Shown piece by piece: positions 22,911 to 34,109 of a stretch of 64,000 nt of DNA (the first letter of the stretch is position 1; every line of letters begins with the position of its first letter). Below the pieces are notes generated by a model, which saw only the letters and a program-made list of their open reading frames with translations, was not told the origin of the DNA and ran no database searches. The stretch spans positions 196,047,325 to 196,111,324 of the forward strand of contig NC_133536.1 of NCBI RefSeq assembly GCF_048544455.1, written 5' to 3'. Origin of the DNA: Silene latifolia. Its lineage: Eukaryota > Streptophyta > Magnoliopsida > Caryophyllales > Caryophyllaceae. A program made the translations under genes and the position numbers.

Positions 22911-25850
22911 TGTGACACCCTTAAAAAAATAGCGTTATCTAATTACTTAAATGCGTAATTTCTACGGAAAAACTGGTAGGATATGTTTGTAATTGGTTCA
23001 ACTAGCCAAAAACCTGTAATTTCAAAATATTTTTCTAAACCAATCACAACATTTCCAACGTTCCCAATAGACGGGTGTCAAAACCTGCAATTGCTAACAA
23101 TCTAACTTACTTACACCGCTAAAGGTAAGAAAATACATAATGATACAACCCAAAATAGAAAAGGGAGACATATGTCCCTTCAAATTATATACAAAACCAA
23201 AAGTTAAAAGGTTATATACATAACCAAAAGATAAAAGGTTTCTACAAAAGAAAGCCAAACTAGGTCCAAGGTTCCTTGCTCACTAGCTCGTCTGTGACCC
23301 CAACTAAGCATCAACAACCTGTCAATCGCATTTTATACAAACACGAAAGCCACAATTCAGTGGGGAGTAACTTCGAGTCCTCCCAGCCACGAATCGTCAT
23401 AATTAATGTAACATGTAGTAAATCATGTAAACAATATGATAAACCATGTAATTATCATGTAATCTAACCTATGACCCCTATACTGACCAAACTAAACTAT
23501 CATGTGAATCATATAATTCAAATAGTAATCCAAACTTTATCAATCAGAACGGCTTACATCTCACCTATTACGATTCATAAAATCACCATACAAGAAAGGG
23601 CAATATATCAAAGACAGGCATAAGTTCTTAGTACGGTCAATAGTCACTTTGTAACTCGAGTCTATACCACGAGGTAGGGAAGGTAATCGAACCGGTATCT
23701 TGGCTCAGCGGTTAATATTAATAAAACATGGCCAAGAGACAACACAACCCTAGCCTAAAATCTGCGCAGACCTAGACATGCGGATACACACCACCGCACC
23801 CAAGACCCACAATTTTTCTAAAAACAAAGTGAGTACCCTAAGGATTCCACCAAAGGGTTGGCTAGTACTTAAGCTGACCCCATACTATCAAAATAAGTAC
23901 CGAGGTCATGCCCCAACTTGGATATAAATCCACCAATCGGGAACACAAAGGCTATCAAGCAAGAACATATACTCGTCAGAGACTATAAAGACCTATCTAT
24001 GATGAAGGCCGAAATACTCACCTAGGACCTAGTCCCACTAGTCCCACTTGAATACTTTAGCCCACACCACACAAGACTCACCACACAAGTCAAGTAAGAC
24101 ACCCACTTAACCTTAAGAGGGCAAAAAGTCCTACTTACCAACATAAATTCTAACATTCTATCATGTGAAAGGCTATATAAATGTCTATTCAGCAGATAAA
24201 CCAACAGAATCCTCAATACAATTTCCAATTCTAACAATATTAACCAAATTAAAGGCTTCAGGGAATCTAGGGCCGTTTCTACAATATAAGAAGCTACTTA
24301 AATTCAACTAACTACACATGTGAAATAGAGATATAATAAATGGCCTAAAACAAGAAAAAGGCCGACTATCTAATTCATTCAAAATTTCATCCAACCGAAT
24401 TTTTACCCGCAACCCCAGCCCTGCGACAGGTACGGGTTAAATTGCGGCTGACCAATCACTCAGTTAACTGACATCGCATCAGTCAAAGGGACTAAGGCTC
24501 AGTTTTCGGCACAATCAACAAAACATTACAATTATCCCTATACAATTCATTCTGAGCCTATTATTTACAATTTCATTTTGTAAACTATCCTAACATGTGA
24601 TAACTATTAATATAAGCATAGTTTTACCATTAACATAATTTTTCTTACTAATATGATTCAATTCCTAAAGTGTACTCATACTAACTATGTCATTAATAAA
24701 CCTGAAATGACAAATTTTGCATGGAAAACCGCGAAACAAGCAACGGACCGACCCGGGCCAGCCGTGGCTAGCCGTGGGCTGCCACGGCTCTGCCGCCTGC
24801 TGCCCGTCCCCCTACACCACCATTTTTTTCCATTTTTGTTTAGTAAAAGACCGTCTGAACATCAATTAATCGTTCCCAATTCAACTTTGTTAATTTAAAC
24901 TAACAAAAGGCATAAATTAAACATGCATGCAACAAATTTTACATGTGAAAACTACTATTCAAACAAAAATCACCAAACATACAAAAACAACAAAGATTGT
25001 GACGATAATTCGTCGAGTAACTCGAAATATGTTACCTTAAGCTAGAAAATGAGCAATTAGCACCTCAAAACCGAAACCCTGACAACAACTAGTCGCTATC
25101 CTCTACAATATACGAGTCCCCGAACTCGTCTTCCAAATCTTCACCTAATTAAACAATAAAAACACCATAAATAAGCACAAATACCGAAAATACCGAAATT
25201 TCGTCTTAAAACAACTTAATGAAAACTGAAATTAGAACATACTAAGTTGTAGATCCCGTCGAGAGGATTACGGAAAGGTAAATTTCGTGAAAAACCGCTA
25301 AGAAATGAAGGAGTTGTGTCAAAAATAAGCTTGATTTTATGAAAATGGTGTTTTGGAACAAGGAAGAAGATGAAGGAAGGATGAAAATCAGAAAAAAAAA
25401 AAGAAAAGAAAGGGGAAGGGAGCCGGGTAAGGGAGAAAGGAAAGGAGGGAGTCGGGTTTGAGTCGGGATTTTTCGAGTCGGTTTTAACTCGTTTTGATAA
25501 TAATTAAATCCGTAAGTCAAATGCAAATTCCGTCAAGACCAAAGTTTTTAAACACGAGATTACAAGAAAATTGAATATTCATACTACCCATTTCCAAATT
25601 CGTTTACCCAACGTTCAAAAGAATTGTCATTTTTCCCCCGATACGCCCATAATTCGAAATAAAAGATTTACACGGTTTAAACTATTTTTAAACATTTCGA
25701 AACTATCAAAATAAATACTTTTCTTCAAAATATAATAAAATTATATTTCTTTGAATTATTTTTACTTTAAATACATTAATGTCAAATTTTACTTAATTAA
25801 TTAATTATTTTCGAAATATATTAACGGTCCGAAATTTACGGGGCGTTACA
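22911..25850 (-). mobile_element. Solo Gypsy LTR
   Basis: 2940 bp with ends TGTGACACCC and GGCGTTACA on the plus strand, and a 5-bp target duplication GTTGT at 22906-22910 and 25851-25855. It is the same family as the LTR at 17072-20001. No internal sequence is present, as expected after LTR-LTR recombination. Confidence 0.9.
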
Positions 25851-26639
25851 GTTGTCACCGTCGGTCTGCGTCACTAGGATGCGTCTCGGAGTCTTGCTTG
25901 GCTATTTGTGGATGCATTTTCATGGCTTGGCGATAAGGTAGGGTTTCCTTACTCAGTTACTGTTTAATTGATTTAAGATTGTATTGCGATTGTGGTAGTT
26001 GTTATTGTGATTATCTGTTGATCTTGGAGTTGGAGTTGGGAGTTGGAGTTGTGAGTTGGAGCTGATGATGTTCGCGTGGTGCGTCCTCGGTTGAGTGGAG
26101 TCACTTGCGGGAGTGGCACCACGCCCTAGTTTTGCCCTCTGTGGAACCCGCCACAGGAGGGGATGTGAACATTAATGGACAGAGTTATCGCCCGTTGATG
26201 AGTGGGGCTTAGGTGGGGATTAGCTGCGGTCCCCCACTGGCGGCGAGGATTACCTGTTGCGATGGGTAATATGGTAGGGCTACACACTTCGGTGTGTAGT
26301 CGCTTACGGTGCGAGAATGGGAGATCGGAAGTGGATGTTGATCAGCTGTTTGTTTTCTCTTGTACTTGTCTTACTTTGGTTAATCAGTATCTGACCCCGT
26401 GTTGTGTTTTCAAAACTGTGGTGATCCATTCGGGGATGGTGAGTAGTTGGTTTAGCAGGTACAGTTGGTATGTTTGCTGAGGGGCTTGGAGGGGAATCGA
26501 GTCACCACGCTACTGAGGGGCTTGGAGGGGAATCGAGTCACCACGCTACTGGAGTAGAATTCCCGACGCATGCGCTTAGTAATTGTCATAGCTAGCACCT
26601 TGTATTCCGTTACGTTGTCTTGTGTTGCAAAGATGATAT

Positions 26640-28150
26640 TGTCGTTTTGTACCAAAAATAAACCTAATTATAACTAACAAAGAAGCTAGCGATAAGCAGG
26701 GCCGATCTCCACAGGGAGGCAAGATATCTGTTAAAGGGTCCGTCTATTTGGTCACAAATGGGGGGTTTGAATTTTAATTTCTAAACTAATAAAGGCTTAA
26801 AGGAAAGAGCAGTAAAGAAAGAGCAATAAAAGACAGAAAATGTAATAACGGTGATCAAATGAGAGAGAAGATGTCAGGGCTTCGGTTCACCATGCTAGTC
26901 TAGCGACTCAACTGTGAATAGCCTAGATAATCTATTGTGAGACGGATACATGAAAGGTCCTTCCGGTCCACTTTCTATCCTAGATTTCCACTAACTTAAC
27001 TTCCGTTCTCGTCAGGGTAGTCTACTGTTCATAGTAGGTCTATTTAATCCAATCTTCCGATCCATGAGTAAATTTAGCCAGATTAAAGATAACTTAGAAG
27101 CGTGCACTCAACTAAGTCGGTATTATAATTAAATTGCCATGGGTACAGATTCTCATAAATAAATCATCTAGCCTATTCACTACATCGTCACTATCCTACC
27201 ATGGATTCCCTAGTCCCAACATGAATGGATTTAGCTACTCATATTACTAATGTTGTCAATAATAATAATGATGAATAAACTAATTAGAGACATGATACGA
27301 TAACAATGATTAAGCATAAAACAGATTAGGGCAGAAATTAATTAAGAGAAGAACAAGGAATTGAAGCAATAAATAACAAGATTAAGATTAATAAAGGAAG
27401 AAAGATTACAATCACAAGCGATCCGGCGTAAAGAACAAACCAAAATCCGAGCAAGAGATTGAAGAGCAAAGTTACAGTAGAATGTTTTAGGGAGAGATTA
27501 AGAGAAAAAGTGGCGTTCTTAAGATGAGTAAAACGTAATTAATAACCTAATTATGAATGCTTAAATAGAAAAACAAAAGGCTATCACGAAATAGGTCCAA
27601 CACGGGTTAATTAGGCCCGTGTAATCACCAAAACCTCTCGATCGAGCAGTATTTAACCACTCGATCGAGGACTTCAAGAGATAATCCTCTCGATCGAGGA
27701 CTAATTCCTCTCGATCGAGGAAACCCAATAAACAGCATTTCGATCGAGTACAATAAAGTGCTCGATCGAACTCTTCAGCACTCCAAACCACTCGATCGAC
27801 CAAATAAACCATTCGATCAAGTGTTCTTCGTCCAAGTCAGCCTCGAAATCATCTTTGACCGCTTCGTTGACCATCCTTCACGCATCCCAATGCAGTACTC
27901 TCGCTCTAACATTCCCGTCTCCTCAACTCCGCTTCGTTGACCATCTTTGACCGCTTCGTTGACTATTCGATCACTCTCTCCACTTCAGCTTTAGCTGCAG
28001 TTTACTACCAACTCCATGGCTCCTCGTTTATATTGTCCTTCTTTGCGTCAGATGGTCAACAATTATATCCTTGACAATCGATTTCTCCAATAATATATAA
28101 AGATTTGATATGTAAAATCTGCCAAATATTTTCAGTAGAGAGTAACTGTA
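26640..28150. repeat. Unclassified repeat, possibly an LTR
   Basis: Starts near 'tgtcgttttgtacc' and carries 'aagcagggccgatctccac', a phrase resembling sequence common in plant Tat/Athila-type LTR regions (from memory, not checked). It has no coding region. It contains the larger TCGATCGA array. Its ends and target duplication could not be fixed. Confidence 0.35.
27625..27835. repeat. Larger TCGATCGA palindrome array
   Basis: At least eight copies of 'ctcgatcga' with g/a variants occur in about 200 bp, spaced 15-35 bp apart. Intervening sequence is not conserved, so this is a motif array rather than a simple tandem repeat. Confidence 0.8.
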
Positions 28151-28264
28151 TTTAGAGCTGTACTAGGAGAAATTTTTTGTGTCACAGCTTACCACCAAGG
28201 TTTATTGAGAACCTATAAATTGGATGGACGGATTAATTGTTTACATACCATATTATCTGTCCAG

Positions 28265-28868
28265 GTCCGAGTTGATGTTAAGGCGAGGAACCCCGGGAAA
28301 GTTCAGGCTTCACTCACAGAAACAAGAAGGGCTCTGACGGAGTTGTCTTTGGAGCCTCTAAGAGAGGAAATATATTATTAGGTTAGCCACCAACTAGATT
28401 TGCTATCAATGAGTATGTCTGTTTTGTAACACTTTATGTTTGTAGTCTCATCGTTTGCTAATTGTTGCAGAAAAGGGAATCCTTCTCACCCATGTCGCTT
28501 CTGAAAAGCTTGATGGGACTGATGGTGGGCTTCATGGTCATAGTTGTTTTCGTGATGCCCAAACTAATGGATAACTTTGGTACGTGTTCTGAACTCAGGA
28601 TGACAAAAATCATTGTCTTTACATTATGAATTAAACTTGTCAGAAATACACAAGCTTTATAGAATATGAGACAGTCTTACATGTGAAGGCAACCCATAAA
28701 ACTATAATCAGGGAATATACACTGGCTCATACAATTCTCACTGAATGATCTTACATGTTTACTTTTTCCATGGCAGAGCCCGAGGAAATGAGACTAGCTC
28801 AAGAGCAAATTAGGGGTCAGCGTGAGCTAACTTTTTAGGTGGGGCCCAAAGGTGCTAATCGGAACTGA
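28265..28868 (+). pseudogene. EMC7: EMC7 3' exons, decayed
   Basis: Three exon-like blocks in the right order match the C-terminal half of plant EMC7, a subunit of the ER membrane protein complex that inserts membrane proteins. Block 1 (28265-28381) reads VRVDVKARNPGKVQ, then ASLTETRRALTELSLEPLRE. Block 2 (28471-28579) reads KRESFSPMSLLKSLMGLMVG, then FMVIVVFVMPKLMDNF, the membrane segment. Block 3 (from 28777) reads EPEEMRLAQEQIRGQ. Splice sites look normal (GT at 28382 and 28580, AG at 28469-28470 and 28775-28776). However, codon 28379-28381 is TAG before the first donor, and block 3 leaves frame after GQ, with a stop at 28836. N-terminal exons are absent; TE sequence lies immediately upstream. 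This is therefore a truncated pseudogene. Confidence 0.8.
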
Positions 28869-28869
28869 G

Positions 28870-29756
28870 CTTTGACAATTTTTGGGCGGACAGATTTGAA
28901 AGACGCCTGAAGCCTGGGTGATGAACTGAACACTTGTATGCATTAGTTGTTGTGTCCAGTCAAAGAAACCGTTCTCAGTTTTCTACTTAAAATGGCAGTA
29001 GTGTGAGCTAACTTTTGACTATATGCTTTTTCTATAATTGGTTTCACTTTTTTTGATGTTTTTTTTTTTTGTACTTTCTTAGTTGTTGTTGTGGTGGTTG
29101 TTGCTGTGTTGTTGTTTTGTGGGCAAATTGGAGTTCAGTTTGTTAAAGCGTTACGCTTTTTGTGTACTCCCTTCATCCGGTCTACCTTTGAATCTTTGAT
29201 TAAAATACCCCGAATAAAAAAGGTAAACAAATGAGTGATACATAGGGACTGCGTTTTAGGGTATAAAAATTGTGTCATGCGTGTTTGTTAGGGTTGGGTT
29301 TGTGAGGAAATGCTTGAATTGGATTTCACTTAATCATGGATGGATGTAGGAAAAATGTTGACTTTGTTTGGTGCTTAGTGGAAAAAAATGCTGGAATTAA
29401 GAAATATAGTATTAGTAGTAATAGTACTAGCTCCTGAGCATAATTAATAGGCAAGTGTGTTTTATGTAGCCATGATTCCTAAAATATTCACTTGTGTCGT
29501 TATTCTTGGACGTGCACAACTCGGATGGAAAGGGCACAACGCTTGTGGGTAGCTGGCAGGTGACTCTCATGAGTAAGATTGTCTCATGTAAGTTTTTGTA
29601 TTATAGGACACAAGGTAAACCAGTCTAACGGCGGGACAGTCTATTGAAGTTTTAAGGTGAAAACTTGGTAGATTGCCTACTATTGAACGAGTGAACTTTT
29701 GAGGTTCTGGATTGAAAAATTCACCCTAAGATTTTGTAACCTTCCTATTTTAGTGT
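28870..29756. other. Non-coding, former EMC7 downstream region
   Basis: No gene is seen. T-rich and GTTGTTG-rich stretches at about 29040-29120 resemble 3' untranslated and intergenic plant DNA. Confidence 0.4.
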
Positions 29757-29757
29757 A

Positions 29758-32700
29758 CTAGTTTTCTTGCCCGTGCGTTGCACGGATATTAAAATAATGT
29801 GTGATAAATTTCACAATAAAATGAAATATAGACATATAATACATCGCTCATATCTAAGATTTTATGTATGCTGCATGACCAGCAAATAATTCCCGTTAAC
29901 ATAATATTGACATAAGAATAAAAGAGTGTTTGATTAATAAAATACTTTTTTTTTGGGAAAATAAAACCAATATGAAATTTATATATATGATACTTGGACT
30001 GATAGTTTTTAGAATTTGTTCATTAATACTTGTTTGTTTTTCAATTGGTCAAGGAAAACAATAATATCTACTCTGTATAATCAACTCAATGATACAACAA
30101 ATCTTCTTCTTTCGAATAACAACCATAATTTAACTATTGCTGGATCAAATTGTAATATGTAAAAATATTTAGAGGTAGTTAGAATGTTATATCTCCCGGT
30201 CAAACTATAGAAGTACGTTTGAATGTGATCCAAATTCCGACGCAATACTACATGGCTATGGCTGCTTTTGACCCCCCACTAGAGGTAGTTAGAATGTTAT
30301 ATCTCCCGGTCAAACTATAGAAGTACGTTTGAATGTGATCCAAATTCCGACGCAATACTACATGGCCAGTGCTGCTTTTGAACCCCCCACCCATCTTCTC
30401 ATTTGAAACAAAATCTTTCACGCAGACCTCTATTTTTCTTCTCTATTCACACACATGATCTAAAACAATCTTATCCTTTGAAAGATCGATCCTTGTCTCC
30501 GAAACTTATCTCAAATTTATCCAAGCAAGTGAAAAACTAAACCCCTACTTCTAGAAAAAAAAAACCACCATCCAATGGAAACTAACCCTTGCTCTCGACA
30601 ATGTTATTTTTTAGGAAAATAAAATCAATATGAAGTTTATATATATGATACTTGAGACTGAGAGTTTTTAGATTTTGTTCATTAATACCTGTTTGTTTTT
30701 CAATTGGTCAAGGAAAACAATAATATCTACTTTGCATAACCAACTCAATGATGCAACAAATCTCTTTCTTTAGAATAACAATCATAATTTAATCATTGTT
30801 GGGTCAAATGGTAGTTACGTAAAAATATTTATAGGTAGTTAAATGTTATATCTCCCGGTCAAACTATAGACGTACCTTTGAATGTGAACCAAATTCCAAC
30901 GCAATACTACATGGTTGGGGCTGCTTATGACACCCCCTATAACAATAGTCTTGCCCCCCCCCCCCCATCTTCTCATTTGAAACAAAATCCTTCACGCAGA
31001 CCCCTATTTTTCTTCCTTATTCACACACATGATCTTAAACAATTTCATCCCTTGAAAGATCGATCCTTGTCTTCAAAACTTCTCTCAAATTTATCCAACC
31101 AAGTGAAAAACTAAACCCCTACTTCTAGAAAATCCACAATCCAATGGAAACTAACCCTTGCTCTCGACAATATTGTTAGAATTAAAATTTTATTTTAATT
31201 TGGATTGATGGGGTCAAGATTAAGTTTATCAGTAGTTTCTTGTTATTATTCATGTTACCTATACGTTTTAATGCAAGCGATATTTTACTGATAAATAACC
31301 TTATTTATTATCACTATCCTCGTTAAACTCATCACCCTCCTCAAATCCACCCTCCCTCCACCCCACTAATTTAACCGCGAAATAAAACATCAGCCACTGT
31401 GATTAGTTCTTACTATTTGAAACAACCTCCATTCCACTACCACTATCACTACCTTTATGCCACGTTTTACATCTAAGAAGTCATAAATCACATTCACCTC
31501 CATGAAACATCAATCTTTACTCCAAATGATATGGATCCTCATCTTCCTTATCGAAGACAATTTATTTCTCCTTCAACAAAGAAAAGTTTAAGAAGCAATC
31601 TTCCCTCTTATCTCTCTCCCTTTTCCCTTCCTAGTCTTTTTCCCGTTCCCTCCCCTACCTCCATTCCAGATACTCAAACAAAGTGTTTAGGTACTATGTT
31701 TGTAAACTGAATAAGTTTGAATATTATATATATACACGAACTTTTCTATTTATTTCATTTTGCATAAATAAATCTTACTACCTCCATCTCATTTTTATTG
31801 TCCTTTTTTCTTCAAATTTTATTATCTCATAATTATTATCCTCTTTCTAGATATAGTAAGGAAAAACTTTAGTCAACCAACTCATCGCAATCAACCTCAT
31901 TCCCACTTGAAACAACCTTTAGCCCACTACTTAATCCCTCCGGTTCACACATAAAACGGTCTAAAATGCAAAGCTTCCATCTCTCTCTTGAAAAATCCAT
32001 CTAACTAACAGAAAACTAACCGCTACTTTCTGAACTTCATCATTTTTACATCCCGTGAAGATTAAGTTGAACACGACAAAAAAAATGCAGAATCTTAGGT
32101 TTTGTTTGATAATGACAAATTTAACATTTTTTTTTTAGCATTTTGAGAGTTTTTACACTATTTAAATAACAAATGTGCTATTTTGAGTGTTGATCATTGG
32201 CATATTGAAATAGTAGATTGTGGTGTAATTTCCTGTTTTACATTATGACCTTTAATTAGTATATTGTAAGAAAATAAAAATTGAGTTTTTTTTTATCTTT
32301 GAGGAAATTAAAGATCAAACTTTATCTTTATCATATTTATAATTAATATTCTTCACTTAAAATATATAAATTTAAGCAAGTTAGCTAAAAGTTATAAATA
32401 ACAAATTGTACGAAGCAGTGTAATCATTTTTTTTATTAATATGAAATAAATGTCATAAACTTCATGAGAATATTAATGCGGCAGAGAACTATAGAAGAGT
32501 TGGCAAGTATGTGACCTCCTTTTAGGTTTAAATTTTTTCATTTATTTTTATATTTTTGCCTAAAGGTGGGTTAAAGCATCGTATTATGCATGACGAATAT
32601 GTGTCACCCTTCCGCAATTCGTATTTCTCCCTAAATTATAGTGATGATGTGCTCAATTTACACAAAAATATATATATATATATAGCATCAACAATAATTT

Positions 32701-33910
32701 GTTTGCTCCATATAATTGAATAGTACCGTTTTTTTATGCATGTAAATTTGTCAGAAGAAAAGCTTGAGAGACATGGTCTTCACTATGTTAGGGAAAGACT
32801 ACTATTACCCTTTTATGTGTTTTTCATTAATTTTTTTTAATGTTGATAGTTGCTTGAATTGAATCTTAACCTTATACATATTTTTATAATAAGTGTATCT
32901 ACTAATTTTCCTTCAAGCCTCATTCAAATCTATTTTATTACTCGTGGTACCATTTTTACTTTAAATTGTAAAACAATCGTACAATAAAGTTTTTCAAAAC
33001 ATTTACTCATTTGTCATAATATGATATTTCAATTCGCAAATTAGCAGCAACTTTCTTTATCTTTTAATACTCCTTGAAAAATAGATATCAAACTTTGTAC
33101 TTATCAATAATTTGTGAATATCTTATTTAAATTTTGATTAATTTACTTTTATATAATGACAAATGAATATAAATAATATGTAATAAATTATAAATAGAAG
33201 TTGAAGTTTATTGTGAGAGAAATAACTTTAAAATTAGTAGGAGAAATACATATGACATTTGAAAAATAAATTTCGTATTATGTATAATTAAATACGACAT
33301 TAGCAATAACAAAAGACGTAAGGGCATATTTCAGCGTTCATTTTACTCTTTACATGAGTAAATTCCATGTAGTACGTATTATGCATGCACATTTGTCATA
33401 ACCAAGTTCGACCTACGGCCTTTTAGCCTCATAATACCTCATTTTTTTAATCGAAAGTTGTTATAAAATTGGATATTATAAATATATCAAATGTTTTTTG
33501 CCTTCTAATTTAATAAAAAGTGAACAAATACTAAAGAATAATTTTTTAATATTAATAAATTGTAGATAATTAATTTATTTCCCGTTTCTAATAATAAAAT
33601 TGTAAAATAATTAATTAATTCTCATTTCTAATAGGAAAATCATATTCCTAATTATAATAGGAATTTTTTAAATAATTATTATCTCCTAATTCTAATAGTA
33701 TAATTAGGAAAAAAAAAAGACTTAATAAATTGATAATTTATTTCCTATTTCTAATAGAAAAATTATAAAATAATTAATTAATTCTCATTTCTAGTAGGAA
33801 AATTATATTCCTAATTATAATAGAAAAATTTTAAATAATTAATAATCTCCTAATACTAATGTTAATAGTATAATTAGAAAAAAAAAGCCTCCTTTAGTTA
33901 TATATATTGA
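29758..33910 (-). mobile_element. Helitron 4, about 4.15 kb
   Basis: On the minus strand the 5' end is TCAATATATATAACTAAAGG followed by 'aggctttttt', the same style as Helitrons 1 and 2. The 3' end is the hairpin 'ccgtgcaacgcacgg', then 'gcaagaaaactag'. Plus-strand flanks are A (29757) and T (33911), as expected for Helitron insertion. The interior is non-coding and contains direct duplications at 29940-31170. No Rep/helicase is present. Confidence 0.65.
29940..31170. repeat. Nested direct duplications within Helitron 4
   Basis: A block of about 600 bp (about 29940-30590) is repeated at about 30606-31170 with moderate divergence. Within the first copy, a ~113-bp segment containing 'tatctcccggtcaaactata' is duplicated back to back (about 30170-30283 and 30284-30397), almost unchanged. 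The small duplication is therefore much younger than the large one. Confidence 0.8.
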
Positions 33911-33945
33911 TTTTCATCAAAGATTCGCTAAACTCACTTTAGTTT

Positions 33946-34103
33946 GTCCAATCAATATTTAATATCCTAATACACCCCTCACTCGAATGCCCTTTGGGCT
34001 TGATTAGTGCACAGGCTTCGCTCTGATACCATGTTGATAAGACCATCTCAACCAAAACCCTAAGGTGATGGTTGAGGTCCAATCAATACTTAATATCCTA
34101 ATA
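33946..34103 (-). mobile_element. TRIM-like LTR fragment with tRNA-Met binding site
   Basis: 'ctctgatacca' at 34021-34031 is the complement of the Copia-style tRNA-Met primer site. It is flanked by similar sequence ending in 'taatatcctaata' on both sides (about 33947-33972 and 34080-34103). The internal part is only about 60 bp, so this is a miniature LTR element without genes, and one side is incomplete. Confidence 0.5.
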
Positions 34104-34109
34104 GTTTTA

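Larger units (their letters stand above)
17030..26640 (+). mobile_element. Outer Gypsy LTR, interrupted twice
   Basis: The LTR starts TGTAACATCC at 17030 directly after a polypurine tract. Its sequence continues between the nested elements as 17030-17071, 22541-22910 and 25851 to about 26640. A TATA box-like 'cttatatagcc' is at about 22833. Two inserts, each with its own 5-bp target duplication, split it. A 36-bp tandem duplication ('ctgaggggcttggagggg' unit) lies at about 26478-26549. The right end is not resolved, and the element is broken. Confidence 0.6.

Noticed and set aside
22620-27835. A CRISPR-like array from the TCGATCGA motifs
   Set aside because: Spacers vary in length, the repeat is only about 10 bp, and the context is plant TE DNA.
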